Source of the DNA: Paenibacillus taihuensis
Lineage (GTDB): Bacteria; Bacillota; Bacilli; Paenibacillales; Paenibacillaceae
Assembly: GCF_003386535.1 (NCBI RefSeq)
Contig: NZ_QTTN01000052.1
Coordinates: 1 to 41,653 of the forward strand
Reading direction: 5' to 3'
Length of the DNA: 41,653 bases
Numbering within the stretch: the first letter of the stretch is position 1; every line of letters starts with the position of its first letter. The position numbers and the translations under genes were made by a program. Shown in pieces: positions 32,105-40,042 of the stretch. The notes below the pieces were generated by a model. It made no database searches. It saw only the letters and a list, made by a program, of their open reading frames with translations, and had not been told where the DNA came from.

Positions 32105-32702
32105 TGCTTCCTTCCTGTCTCTCTTTTCCGTCTTCACTCTTCTTGCTGAACACATCCGCACTCCGAATATATTCCGTATCCGGCACGCCAAGCTTCGCAT
32201 TCGCCGCGCGCGCAGCCGCGAAGAAATAATCGGACAACCGGTTCATGTACGTCTGCACCGGCTCATGTACCGGCAGCTCTCCAGCCAGCGTCACAATGCG
32301 GCGCTCCGCTCTGCGGCACACCGTCCGGCATAGATGCAGCAGCGCAGATACTTCACTTCCCCCAGGCAAAATAAACTTCGCAATCGCCGGAGCCGCATCC
32401 GTATGCGCATCGATCCAGCCTTCAAGCCGCTGTGCCGAAGCCGCCGTCATCTTCAGCTCGCGTCCGTTTGGATCGGCGAACGCGAGATCCGAGCCGCAAT
32501 CGAACAGCTCCTGCTGAATTTCAAACAGCTCTTCTACGAGTTCCTTCAGTCCCGCCGACGCAGCGACTGCTGCTGCCTGACCAACGAAGCTGTTCAGTTC
32601 ATCCACCGTGCCGTATGCTTCAACGCGGCTGTCGTCTTTGCGGACACGGCCGCCTTTGACCGAAGTATTGCCTTTATCACCTGTACGTGTATACAGTTTC
32701 AC
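32091..32702 (-). CDS. Cob(I)yrinic acid a,c-diamide adenosyltransferase, PduO type
   Basis: A 203-residue ATP:cob(I)alamin adenosyltransferase that transfers 5'-deoxyadenosine to cobalamin. The N-terminal ATP motif YTRTGDKGNTSVKGG, the VEAYGTVDELNSFVGQA helix and the C-terminal CRRAERRIVTL...VQTYMNRLSDYFFAAAR are diagnostic of the PduO/MMAB group. GTG start with GGTGGCGAG upstream. It has a variable hydrophilic tail rich in Lys/Glu/Gly (residues about 185-203). It pairs with the RluA gene, an arrangement with no obvious metabolic logic. Confidence 0.93.
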   Translation of the reverse strand: MKLYTRTGDKGNTSVKGGRVRKDDSRVEAYGTVDELNSFVGQAAAVAASAGLKELVEELFEIQQELFDCGSDLAFADPNGRELKMTAASAQRLEGWIDAHTDAAPAIAKFILPGGSEVSALLHLCRTVCRRAERRIVTLAGELPVHEPVQTYMNRLSDYFFAAARAANAKLGVPDTEYIRSADVFSKKSEDGKERQEGSNGTS

Positions 32703-32777
32703 CGCTCGCCACCATCCCGTCCTATCGATCGCAAAAACCTACTATCCATCATAGCACAAAAGCCCGCCTCAATCGCC

Positions 32778-33950
32778 CTAGGTGGTGCCAATTTCCTGTG
32801 CAGCCACACTGCCCCGCTTCCCATACTTGGCAAGCAGAACGAGGCTGAACAACAGCGCGCATAGCGACACGCACGAGATGATGATATAGAAGTAATGAAC
32901 GCCTGCAGCCTCATAAATAACCCCGCCCGCATAGGATGCGACGATACCAGACACGCCGAAGAACAGCAGCGCCAGCACTGTCTGGCCGGTCGCCTTCCAC
33001 TCCTCCGGTACGATCCGATACAAATATTGAATCGCTGCCGAGTAGAAGATCGGGAAAGTGAACATTTGAAGCCCTTGAATGAAAACGAGCGCGTGCGGGT
33101 CCGTCACCCATGCCGATATAAAGAACCGCAGGAAGTAGAAGAAGCTTGCAAAAGCGATCATCGCCAGCTCATGCCCTTTGCGCATCCACCAGAAGCTCAG
33201 CGCGAAGACGAGAATTTCCGTACCCGCCGCCAAGAACCACGCCTGACCGACAAGCTCTGGACTGCCTCCCAAATCATGCAGCGAAACCCCCATGTACGTA
33301 TCGTTCATCCGGGATGGCACTGCAGCGATAAAGATCAATACAAGAAACATCAATGTTTCGCGATGGCTCAGAAACTTACCCAAGCTCTTCATCGAGACGG
33401 GCTTGCTCGCCGCAGGCGCATCCGTCAACGTCATGCAGACGATGAAACTCACCGCGCATAATGCAGCGAATAGCGGCGCCATGCCGTTCACGCCAAAATA
33501 AAGCATGACGTAACCGACCGCCAGCGACATAACCGCATAGCCCAGCGCACCGAAGGTACGGATCGAGCCATAGCTGACACCGTGCAGCTCCGACGTCTGG
33601 AAGTTGAGGCTCTCTGTCAACGGATCCATCGGCAGCAGGAAGCAGTAGAGCAGCATCGTAAACAGTACGAGCAGCAAGAAGCTCCCTGAAGCATAGAGCA
33701 AGTAGCCAAGTACGGCCGAGCACGCGATTAGGACAAGCAGCACCTTGCGGATTGTTTTCGCGCGGTCGCTGATCATGCCCCAGAACGGCTGCGCGAAGAT
33801 GGATACGAAGCCGCCTGTTCCAATAATGATGCCGATTCGTGTTGCGGATTGCCCTTGCGCATCCAGATAGACGGGCAAGAACGAAATAAACATCGCCAGC
33901 AGGGCGAAAAATAAAAAATTAAATAAGCGCAAATTAGCGGGGGATTTCAT
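32778..33950 (-). CDS. MFS transporter (MFS_1-like)
   Basis: A 390-residue major facilitator protein with about 12 transmembrane helices. The N-terminal half has LRLFNFLFFALLAMFISFLPVYLDAQGQSATRIGII and the cytoplasmic loop GMISDRAKTIRK, the family G-x3-D-R motif between TM2 and TM3. The overall pattern resembles the LacY/3-phenylpropionate-permease-like subgroup. The substrate is unknown and nothing nearby suggests it. AGGAG lies about 12 bases before the ATG. It is separated from Spo0E by a terminator. Confidence 0.9.
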   Translation of the reverse strand: MKSPANLRLFNFLFFALLAMFISFLPVYLDAQGQSATRIGIIIGTGGFVSIFAQPFWGMISDRAKTIRKVLLVLIACSAVLGYLLYASGSFLLLVLFTMLLYCFLLPMDPLTESLNFQTSELHGVSYGSIRTFGALGYAVMSLAVGYVMLYFGVNGMAPLFAALCAVSFIVCMTLTDAPAASKPVSMKSLGKFLSHRETLMFLVLIFIAAVPSRMNDTYMGVSLHDLGGSPELVGQAWFLAAGTEILVFALSFWWMRKGHELAMIAFASFFYFLRFFISAWVTDPHALVFIQGLQMFTFPIFYSAAIQYLYRIVPEEWKATGQTVLALLFFGVSGIVASYAGGVIYEAAGVHYFYIIISCVSLCALLFSLVLLAKYGKRGSVAAQEIGTT

Positions 33951-33980
33951 GCGTTGTCGTATACTCCTTCTACTCGTTGC

Positions 33981-34014
33981 AAAAAAGAAAAGAAGTCCTT
34001 GTCAGGACCTCTTC
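33981..34014 (-). terminator. Rho-independent terminator of the Spo0E-like gene
   Basis: On the minus strand GAAGAGGTCCT pairs with AGGACTTC (34014-34004 with 33999-33992, one bulge), followed by a TTTTCTTTTTT run. Confidence 0.8.
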
Positions 34015-34054
34015 CTCTTCCGGAGCCTAGCCTCGTGGCCAAGCGAAGTCTTAA

Positions 34055-34267
34055 TTAAGACTGCTGACCCGCGAAGCTTCTTCGAAATTGCATATATTCG
34101 TTTATTTTCATATCGAGAAGCCGGCTTAAATCGATAACCTTCTCCGAACTAAATGTCGCTTCTTCAATATAGGATTGCTCCATTTTGATTCGCAGCGCAT
34201 AGATCTCGTCTTCAAGAAGACGTATGGATGAGGACATAAGCTTACGACCCGTTTTTGCACAAGCCAT
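34055..34267 (-). CDS. Spo0E-family sporulation regulatory aspartyl-phosphate phosphatase
   Basis: A 70-residue helical-hairpin protein. IRLLEDEIYALRIKMEQSY forms helix 1 and SEKVIDLSRLLDMKINEYMQF helix 2, with the family S-x-x-L-D signature (SRLLD). Members remove phosphate from Spo0A-P and so delay sporulation. ATG at 34267 is chosen because AGGAGGG lies six bases upstream; the earlier ATG at 34285 has no such site. It has its own extended -10 promoter and terminator, so it is a single-gene unit. Confidence 0.88.
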   Translation of the reverse strand: MACAKTGRKLMSSSIRLLEDEIYALRIKMEQSYIEEATFSSEKVIDLSRLLDMKINEYMQFRRSFAGQQS

Positions 34268-34333
34268 TGCCATCCCTCCTGTCATCAGCTCAACGAACGT
34301 AACTTGCGCGCACCTGTTATAAAGTTTTATTAA

Positions 34334-34342
34334 ATTATAACA
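34334..34342 (-). promoter_or_regulatory. Extended -10 promoter of the Spo0E-like gene
   Basis: On the minus strand TGTTATAAT is a perfect TGnTATAAT extended -10 element, about 65 bases upstream of the start codon. The -35 region is poor. It lies in an AT-rich stretch (34320-34400). Confidence 0.6.
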
Positions 34343-34407
34343 AAGATTGGGAAATCTGAGTAGTATCCAATTTTAGTAAAAACGACCTATTACACACAAT
34401 TGAAGTA

Positions 34408-35625
34408 CTAGTTTCCTTTCAGCTCCCTCACGTAATTGCCGATCCGCTCGATCGCTTCGGTAATCAAGTTCACTTGAGTCGCGTACGAGCAGCGGAGATG
34501 GCCTTCGCCGCCGAGACCGAATACATCGCCAGGTACCGCCGCAACGCTATGCTTATTCAAGAGTCCTGTCGCAAATTCCTCCGAAGTGAGCCCTAGGCCA
34601 GCAATAGACGGGAATGCGTAAAATGCACCTTGCGGCTCGTGGCATTCCAGACCGATCTCGCGGAAACCGCGCACGACGATTCTACGGCGCTGATTGTACG
34701 ATTCAATCATCCGGTCCTTCTCTTCCATTCCGTTGCGAAGCGCTTCAAGCGCTGCTACCTGTGCCATGTTGGACGCACACATTACCGTGTACTGGTGAAT
34801 CTTAAGCATGGCAGCGATCAGCTCGGGATGACCGCAAGCGTAGCCGATCCGCCATCCAGTCATTGCAAACGCCTTGGAAAAGCCGCTGACCAGAATGGTG
34901 CGATCCTTCATGCCAGGGATCGATGGGAAGCTGACATGCTTCGTGCCATAAGTCAGCTCCGCATAGATTTCGTCTGAGATGACGATAAGATCATGCTCCT
35001 CAACGATCTTCGCAATTGGGAGCCAATCCTCATACGTCATAATCCCGCCGGTCGGGTTGCTCGGGTAGCATAGGATAAGCACCTTCGAGCGCGGTGTAAT
35101 CGCTGTTTTGAGCGACTCTGCCGTCAGCTTGAAGTTATCCTTCGCGAACGTCTCAACGCCTACGGCAACACCGCCGCTAAGCGCAGTAATCGGTGAATAC
35201 GAGATATAACATGGCTCAGGCACAAGAATTTCATCGCCTGGTTCAATCAAGGCACGAAGTGCAAGGTCAATCGCTTCACTGCCGCCGACCGTGACAAGGA
35301 TTTCTTTCGCCGGATCGTAAGTGACGTCAAATTCGCGGTTCAAATAAATGCCGATTTCCTCACGCAGCTCAGGCGTTCCGGCATTCGACGTATACTGCGT
35401 CTTGCCTGTTTCAAGCGCATACACGCTTGCTTCGCGCACATGCCATGGCGTTACAAAATCAGGCTCACCGACGCCAAGCGTAATAATATCTTTGCGGCCG
35501 CTTGCCAAATCGAAGAAGCGGCGAATGCCTGAAGGTTTAATGGACCGTACCTGCTCCGACAGATAGTCCGCCATCGATGCGCGGCGTATTAACGTTCCGG
35601 TTTGCTTTTCCTCGTCCTTAATCAT
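34408..35625 (-). CDS. alaT: Aminotransferase, AlaT-like (alanine transaminase group)
   Basis: A 405-residue fold-type I aminotransferase. GVGEPDFVTPWHVREAS and YTSNAGTPELREEI are the aspartate/alanine aminotransferase N-terminal signatures, LCYPSNPTGG and VISDEIYAELTYG bind PLP, and SGFSKAFAMTGWRIGYACG carries the Schiff-base lysine. GHLRCSYA holds the substrate Arg. It lies 16 bases after an Lrp-type regulator gene, the same order as alaR-alaT in Bacillus subtilis, which supports pyruvate/glutamate-alanine transamination. AAAGGGGAG precedes the ATG. Confidence 0.9.
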   Translation of the reverse strand: MIKDEEKQTGTLIRRASMADYLSEQVRSIKPSGIRRFFDLASGRKDIITLGVGEPDFVTPWHVREASVYALETGKTQYTSNAGTPELREEIGIYLNREFDVTYDPAKEILVTVGGSEAIDLALRALIEPGDEILVPEPCYISYSPITALSGGVAVGVETFAKDNFKLTAESLKTAITPRSKVLILCYPSNPTGGIMTYEDWLPIAKIVEEHDLIVISDEIYAELTYGTKHVSFPSIPGMKDRTILVSGFSKAFAMTGWRIGYACGHPELIAAMLKIHQYTVMCASNMAQVAALEALRNGMEEKDRMIESYNQRRRIVVRGFREIGLECHEPQGAFYAFPSIAGLGLTSEEFATGLLNKHSVAAVPGDVFGLGGEGHLRCSYATQVNLITEAIERIGNYVRELKGN

Positions 35626-35641
35626 ACGGAATTACTCCCCT

Positions 35642-36133
35642 TTACGGTGAGACAAGAAGACGGTGATCGTCCTCATGCTCTTCGAATATAATGCCGTCCT
35701 GCTTATATTTCTTAAGAATAAAGAACGTTTTCGTAGAGAGTACTGCGTCGATTGGCGACAGCTTATTCGAGACGAAGGAAGCAACGTCCTTGAGCGTCTT
35801 GCCTTGCACTTCAACGAGCAAATCGTAAGCGCCGGACATCAGATAAACCGATTTCACTTCAGGATATAAATAAATCCGTTCTGCGATGCCTTCGAAACCG
35901 CGGCCCCGCTCCGGTGTAATTTGAACTTCGATCAGTGCAGTGACTTTCTCGTCTTCAACCTTGCTCCAATTCACAACGGTCGCATATTTGACGATGACAT
36001 GATCCTGCTCCAATTCCGCAATCGCCTGCTTTACCTCCGCGGCGGGCGCGTCAAGCATTGTCGCGATTAGATCCGCGCTGCGTCTTGCATCCTCTTTAAG
36101 CAGTTCAAGTATTTTCCGTTTCTGTTCATTCAT
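35642..36133 (-). CDS. alaR: Lrp/AsnC-family regulator (AlaR-like)
   Basis: A 163-residue feast/famine regulator. The N-terminal helix-turn-helix is KILELLKEDARRSADLIATMLDAPAAEVKQAIAELEQDHVI. The C-terminal RAM ligand domain has VTALIEVQITPERGRGFEGIAERI and EVKSVYLMSGAYDLLVEVQGKTL, including the family G-x-Y/F-D-L core. ATG at 36133 lies seven bases after GGAGGG; the TTG two codons earlier is too close to the ribosome-binding site. By neighbour and family it probably controls its own operon with the aminotransferase in response to an amino acid such as alanine. Confidence 0.92.
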   Translation of the reverse strand: MNEQKRKILELLKEDARRSADLIATMLDAPAAEVKQAIAELEQDHVIVKYATVVNWSKVEDEKVTALIEVQITPERGRGFEGIAERIYLYPEVKSVYLMSGAYDLLVEVQGKTLKDVASFVSNKLSPIDAVLSTKTFFILKKYKQDGIIFEEHEDDHRLLVSP

Positions 36134-36203
36134 CGTCAAACCCTCCTGTTTCCTTCACGATGCGAAGCTTCCAAGCTCCCAAAGTGAAATAGCTATAAAG
36201 ATT

Positions 36204-36232
36204 ATATTACAACGAATTAGTGCGTCCTGCAA
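36204..36232 (-). promoter_or_regulatory. Candidate promoter of the alaR-alaT operon
   Basis: On the minus strand TTGCAG (36232-36227) and TAATAT (36209-36204) are 17 bases apart. An overlapping TATAAT (36206-36201) would give a 20-base spacing. It lies about 70 bases upstream of the alaR start. Confidence 0.45.
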
Positions 36233-36267
36233 AGCATTAAAGCGCACCTTGCTCCATGTCTCCCATC

Positions 36268-36289
36268 AAAAAAGACCCCGAGGGGTCTT
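36268..36289 (-). terminator. Rho-independent terminator of the CotF-like gene
   Basis: On the minus strand AAGACCCC pairs with GGGGTCTT around a two-base loop, followed by a run of T. It lies 16 bases past the stop. Confidence 0.88.
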
Positions 36290-36304
36290 GAGGTGCAGCG
36301 CTCC

Positions 36305-36796
36305 TTACATATAGTAAGGATTCGGTCCGTGATGATGCTGCCCAGACTGGCCGGACTGCTGCTGATACTGACTATTTGGCGAATATGGATTGTTCTGCTG
36401 TTGGTTCATATATGGCGCTTGAGCCTGCTGATATGGCTGCTGCATACGGCCGCCAAGCGAGAGCTGCTGCAGGAACTGGTCTGTCTTCTGCGCAGTCTGC
36501 TGATTCTGTTTCAACTGTTTATCGATCTCCTGACGAAGCGCAGGCGATGATGTGCTGTACATGTTGTTCTGTTCCATCGTCTTAAACAGCTGCCCTTGCA
36601 TTTGCAGCGTGCTGTTCAGAAGGTTCGTAAAGAGCGAGCGCACTTGCTGGCAGCTGGATTCTGTTGCCGCGGTCGCATATTCGTTCACGACACGCTTCAG
36701 GTCGGCTAGTACGGTATAGGCTAAATCTTCATCGGTCAAAATCGGTTGATGCTGGGCTTGTCCTTGCTGATGCGGTTGATACGATTGCTGATACAT
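36305..36796 (-). CDS. CotF-like spore coat protein
   Basis: A 163-residue protein. The Coat_F-type helical domain spans residues about 18-75 (ILTDEDLAYTVLADLKRVVNEYATAATESSCQQVRSLFTNLLNSTLQMQGQLFKTMEQN). It is flanked by a Gln/Tyr/Pro-rich N-terminus and a Q/N/P/Y-rich C-terminus ending HHHGPNPYYM. Such Gln/Tyr-rich tails are usual in coat proteins and may be cross-linked. It is the last gene of the minus-strand spore-surface group, 28 bases after the next gene, and ends at a strong terminator. Confidence 0.88.
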   Translation of the reverse strand: MYQQSYQPHQQGQAQHQPILTDEDLAYTVLADLKRVVNEYATAATESSCQQVRSLFTNLLNSTLQMQGQLFKTMEQNNMYSTSSPALRQEIDKQLKQNQQTAQKTDQFLQQLSLGGRMQQPYQQAQAPYMNQQQNNPYSPNSQYQQQSGQSGQHHHGPNPYYM

Positions 36797-36824
36797 GGTC
36801 GCTATTCCTCCCCTTTACTACGCA

Positions 36825-37049
36825 TTATTGCTGCGGCTGCAGCGGTGCAAGCTGCTGATGTTGGCTAATGGATTGAAGCAGCATTTGGACATGCTGCCGG
36901 TGAGTTTGGATCATTTGCTGGCCAAGCTGCCGTAATTGCATATTCGTTGCAGACTCCGCCATCACCGCATTTTGCTTAATGAGCAAATCCTCGTTGGAGA
37001 TCGAATCCACCAAATACTCAAGTTCCTTGCCTGTTAAAGCTTGAAGCAA
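36825..37049 (-). CDS. Small helical protein, probably spore-coat associated
   Basis: A 74-residue, largely alpha-helical protein (LTGKELEYLVDSISNEDLLIKQNAVMAESATNMQLRQLGQQMIQTHRQHVQMLLQSI) with a Q/P-rich end. Helix pattern and Gln richness resemble the helical half of CotF-type proteins, so it may form a two-protein helical bundle with its downstream neighbour. TTG start with GGGAGGT seven bases upstream. Position directly before the CotF-like gene supports a spore-coat role; I do not recognise a named family. Confidence 0.75.
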   Translation of the reverse strand: MLQALTGKELEYLVDSISNEDLLIKQNAVMAESATNMQLRQLGQQMIQTHRQHVQMLLQSISQHQQLAPLQPQQ

Positions 37050-37163
37050 TGTCTGTACCTCCCGAATGTAGAGATGTAAGTTTTACTTGGCTATTGTGTC
37101 CTTGCTTCCCAATTCTTATGTAGCCGTTTCTCCCCTCGCGGGGAAGAAAGCGGAGACGTTCGC

Positions 37164-37832
37164 TTATGGCAGATGAACGGTTTTGACATGATCAAAATGA
37201 AGATATACCGGGTTGCCGCCTGCTGTAGACAGTTCAATCATATTTTGGTCGATGCCCTTGAGTACGCCGATCTTGTTCGGATTCTCCCCTAAGTCGAGTA
37301 TGACAAATTCTCCAATCAGCTTGCGAAGCTGTTGATCAAAGGTTCTGGCGAGTGTAATCGGAGAGGGCTTGAGTGGAAATTGCTCTGGTGTAAGCGTATA
37401 TGGCGTCACATTAGGATTGTACGGAATTAGATATTTCAGATGCTGCAAAGAGACGATAACCGAATGGTATACAGGTGAGTAGAATACGAAGAAATCGTTC
37501 ATCACGCTGGTTAAATAACCATGGATCGACTGGTTGCCTGTTATATAGAGCTCGGAGAACATCCCTTTTGCATTCATGAGCACTTTGCGGTAAGAGATCG
37601 GATCGTTCTGCGGTTCAAAAGGGAGCTCGGGTACATCGATTTCTTGCTGGGAATCGCTCTTGGCCAGCCTGAGCTGCTGCAGATGGATTAAAGGAACGTA
37701 CAGAAATTGCGTACCGTTATGAAGCACGAGAATATCTTGACCTAGATCGATTAGCTTGCCGCGAATAGGGACGGACTTTCCTGAGATGTCAAGCTCGACA
37801 TAACGATCTAATAAAGGGTGACGATGTTTCAT
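37164..37832 (-). CDS. Spore-surface-type protein with three Sm-like (DUF2642-type) barrels
   Basis: A 222-residue protein. Three repeats of about 45-50 residues, at about 11-55, 90-138 and 172-221, share a pattern of strand, G-x-L-I/V-D, hydrophobic strand and a final Y-V-P/V-S/L-H-F...H-L/V-K segment (LYVPLIHLQQLRL, VIVSLQHLKYLIP, VYLHFDHVKTVHL). This is the small beta-barrel pattern of DUF2642 proteins, which are common in spore formers. No Cys and no signal peptide. AAAGGAGG precedes the ATG. It sits between coat genes on the same strand. The molecular function of this family is not established. Confidence 0.78.
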   Translation of the reverse strand: MKHRHPLLDRYVELDISGKSVPIRGKLIDLGQDILVLHNGTQFLYVPLIHLQQLRLAKSDSQQEIDVPELPFEPQNDPISYRKVLMNAKGMFSELYITGNQSIHGYLTSVMNDFFVFYSPVYHSVIVSLQHLKYLIPYNPNVTPYTLTPEQFPLKPSPITLARTFDQQLRKLIGEFVILDLGENPNKIGVLKGIDQNMIELSTAGGNPVYLHFDHVKTVHLP

Positions 37833-37855
37833 GAAATCGGCCTCCTTTCATCCTA

Positions 37856-38155
37856 TTAAATGCGTCCATGCAATAGAGACTGAGTAGACTTGCAAGCAGC
37901 GTTGCCCGCCGCCGGCGAGAATAGCGGACACTGATTTACGAAAGCAAGTTCCGAAGCGAGAAAGCGGATCAGACCAGTTTGCTGCAAGCCGTCCACAATC
38001 ACATCAATACCGAACGCAAAGAAGAGGAGTTGCCAAGGAGTCTTTGCTGCCACATCTCGTACGCTTGCGACGACGATGGTTATGCAAATCTGAAACAGCC
38101 GCCAATCGACAGGAAGACGTTCTGGAAATGGTGTATGTGTGCTGGAAGTAATCAT
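37856..38155 (-). CDS. Small protein of unknown function in the spore-surface group
   Basis: A 99-residue reading frame with AAGGGGAGAG just before the ATG, lying 23 bases upstream of the triple-barrel gene on the same strand. It has amphipathic or hydrophobic stretches (WRLFQICITIVVASV, WQLLFFAFGIDVIVDGLQQTGLIRFLASELAF) and two Cys. A 69-residue frame on the opposite strand overlaps it but lacks a ribosome-binding site. I do not recognise it; the context suggests a spore-associated product. Confidence 0.5.
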   Translation of the reverse strand: MITSSTHTPFPERLPVDWRLFQICITIVVASVRDVAAKTPWQLLFFAFGIDVIVDGLQQTGLIRFLASELAFVNQCPLFSPAAGNAACKSTQSLLHGRI

Positions 38156-38247
38156 GAATCTCTCCCCTTGTCAGCGTTTAAGGCTTAGCCGGGGCTGACT
38201 GAACGTGCAGCCCCGACATGACCTAGGCCTTATTAACTGTGGGAGAA

Positions 38248-38943
38248 TTATTTCCCGGATCTGCTTTTGCTGCTGCGGCCGCCTTTCGCCGAAGCGTTGC
38301 GGTTGCCTTTTGCGCCACCGCTGTTATTGTTGTTGGCGTTTCCGCCGCTTTTGTTACCGCCGCTGCCGCCTGTTCCACGGCTGCCTTGGCTGCCTTTGCT
38401 GCCGCCGGATGCATAGATGCCTGCAGTTTTAACGGTTTTGATGTGATAGAGCGGGATTTGTACCAATTCTTGACCAACAACAAGCATCAGTGCTTGGTTG
38501 CCTACTTGTGCGATGAAGCCTTCGATGCGTTCTGGACCGCCCCAGTTGATTTGAACGAATTTGCGAGTGAGTGCGTGGAGTACGCCGTTGAAGCTGTCAG
38601 CTTTAATGAATTGTGCTTGGCTCATGCCGCGGCTGGAGTTAGTAGGAAGATCCGTTACGCTTCTCACATGCGAGGAGTTTACATACACGGTGCCTGTGCT
38701 GTTGCGAAGCACGAGATAACCTTTTTGAACACCAATCATGCGGCCATCAAGCGATTCAGGACCGCCGCGGTTAATACGAACATTCATACCCATTTGAGCT
38801 TCCAAGAAGTTTTGACCTCCCGATTCATGTTTTGGTGGTTGATTTCCATGATTTCCTTGATTACCTTGTGTTCTGTTGCCGGATCCGCTGCGGTTGCAGC
38901 AGCCGCCATTTCCCATTTGCCAGTTGTTGCTCTTTGCTTCCAT
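38248..38943 (-). CDS. Spore-surface-type protein with two DUF2642-like barrels and Gly/Ser/Lys tail
   Basis: A 231-residue protein. A Gly/Asn/Gln-rich head with a CC pair (residues 1-45) is followed by two Sm-like barrels at about 48-97 (MNVRINRGGPESLDGRMIGVQKGYLVLRN...VYVNSSHVRSV) and 118-172 (FVQINWGGPERIEGFIAQVGNQALMLVV...VQIPLYHIKTV). The N-R/W-G-G-P-E repeat start is shared. The tail (177-231) is almost only Gly, Ser, Lys, Asn and Arg and contains GSKGSQGSRG, the same words as the neighbouring collagen-like protein. ATG at 38943 follows GGAGGG; the longer frame to 38997 lacks a site. The basic Ser-rich tail could itself be a CotH substrate (inference). Confidence 0.8.
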   Translation of the reverse strand: MEAKSNNWQMGNGGCCNRSGSGNRTQGNQGNHGNQPPKHESGGQNFLEAQMGMNVRINRGGPESLDGRMIGVQKGYLVLRNSTGTVYVNSSHVRSVTDLPTNSSRGMSQAQFIKADSFNGVLHALTRKFVQINWGGPERIEGFIAQVGNQALMLVVGQELVQIPLYHIKTVKTAGIYASGGSKGSQGSRGTGGSGGNKSGGNANNNNSGGAKGNRNASAKGGRSSKSRSGK

Positions 38944-39248
38944 ACCAAAATCCCTCCGTAAAGTAATAGATTTTGACCTGTACCATGACGTTAACACCGG
39001 TGCAAATACTTGACGATTCGACTACCAAACTTACGGTTCATCCATCTCGCTTCGGCATTCATCCCTCCATTACTTGCCCCGGTGAAATCTATCATGGGAG
39101 ACAATTTATAATGTATTTATATGTATCCCGTATCATAGAGGTACTAGATTTATATCTATTTTCTAGAAGATTAAGCACGAACCCAGTGCGATTGATAGAT
39201 TTGCAACATAGCTTGTATTAGAAACTATCAAAGGAGGAATAACACATC
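38944..39248. other. Divergent intergenic region between two spore-surface genes
   Basis: About 305 AT-rich bases between start codons on opposite strands. Plus-strand TATAAT and CATAGAGGTA-like words occur around 39108-39155, but I could not fit a confident SigA, SigE or SigK promoter. Nothing else is recognisable. Confidence 0.5.
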
Positions 39249-39935
39249 TTGCAAAGAAAAATGACAATGTCGCAAGGATCTCAAGGATCTCAAGGCAACC
39301 AACCTTCTCAAGGTTCCCAAGGATCTCAAGGCAGCCAACCAACTCAAGGTTCGCGCGGTTCCCAGGGTTCGCAAGGCTCCCAAGGTTCCCGTGGTTCCCA
39401 AGGTTCGCAAGGATCTCAAGGTTCCCGTGGTTCCCAAGGATCGCGTGGATCTCAAGGTTCACGTGGATCGCAAGGTTCACGTGGATCGCAAGGTTCACGT
39501 GGATCGCAAGGTTCTCGCGGTTCCCAAGGGTCTCGCGGTTGGGAAGGCTACGAAGGATCTGGAGGCAATGAATACGACTGGGGAAACAGCAAATCTGACG
39601 GGTCCTTTGGTATGAATGCTTATACGCGGGGACGCAATAACCAAAGCGGCGGAAATAACCAAAGCGGAGGAAATAACAAAAGCGGCGGAAACAACAAGAG
39701 CGGCGGCAGCCAAGGTTCGCGCGGCTCCCAAGGTTCGCGTGGTTCCCAAGGCTCTCAAGGTTCGCGCGGTTCCCAAGGTTCGCAAGGCTCTCGCGGTTCC
39801 CAAGGCTCACGTGGCAGCCAAGGTTCGCAAGGCTCTCGCGGTTCCCAAGGTTCGCAAGGCTCACGTGGCAGCCAAGGTTCGCAAGGCTCCCGCGGTTCCC
39901 AAGGTTCGCAAGGCTCTCGCGGCGACCGCTGCTAA
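39249..39935 (+). CDS. Collagen-like Gly-Ser-Gln/Gly-Ser-Arg repeat protein (candidate CotH substrate)
   Basis: A 228-residue low-complexity protein of Gly-X-Y triplets in which X is nearly always Ser and Y is Gln or Arg, with almost no Pro. Arm 1 (about 10-97) settles into GSQGSR hexamers; arm 2 (about 153-225) uses mainly GSQGSQGSR nonamers. Between them is a spacer with Trp/Tyr/acidic residues (WEGYEGSGGNEYDWGNSKSDGSF) and NNQSGG/NNKSGG repeats. The only Cys is the last residue. TTG start at 39249 with GGAGG upstream. It lies directly before a CotH kinase gene on the same strand. The regular Ser/Arg content recalls CotG, a CotH-phosphorylated coat protein, though the sequence is not homologous by eye. 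A 265-residue frame on the other strand is an artefact of the repeat. Confidence 0.85.
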   Translation: MQRKMTMSQGSQGSQGNQPSQGSQGSQGSQPTQGSRGSQGSQGSQGSRGSQGSQGSQGSRGSQGSRGSQGSRGSQGSRGSQGSRGSQGSRGSQGSRGWEGYEGSGGNEYDWGNSKSDGSFGMNAYTRGRNNQSGGNNQSGGNNKSGGNNKSGGSQGSRGSQGSRGSQGSQGSRGSQGSQGSRGSQGSRGSQGSQGSRGSQGSQGSRGSQGSQGSRGSQGSQGSRGDRC

Positions 39936-39992
39936 GTCGGCGCCTCCAGTGCCGCACCATTAGACGAATACCCGCATAGTGTAAATAAGCTG

Positions 39993-40025
39993 AAGCCTAT
40001 CGAATGCGATAGGCTTTATCTTTTG
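39993..40025 (+). terminator. Terminator between the repeat protein and cotH
   Basis: A perfect 10-bp stem AAGCCTATCG/CGATAGGCTT with an AATG loop, followed by TATCTTTT. The T tract is imperfect, so partial read-through into cotH is likely. Confidence 0.7.
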
Positions 40026-40042
40026 CCTAAGGAGATGGTCTA

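Noticed and set aside
37126..37152. Hairpin TTCTCCCC/GGGGAAGAA as a terminator of the triple-barrel gene
   Set aside because: No T run follows on the minus strand, so it is not a convincing intrinsic terminator; it may only be a mRNA-stabilising stem.
37979..38188. 69-residue plus-strand frame
   Set aside because: It overlaps the 99-residue minus-strand frame, which has a ribosome-binding site and operon context. This one has neither.
39163..39960. 265-residue minus-strand frame with LANLGNRGS-type repeats
   Set aside because: It is the mirror of the plus-strand GSQ/GSR repeat gene. The plus frame has a ribosome-binding site, a downstream terminator and the cotH context; the minus frame has none.
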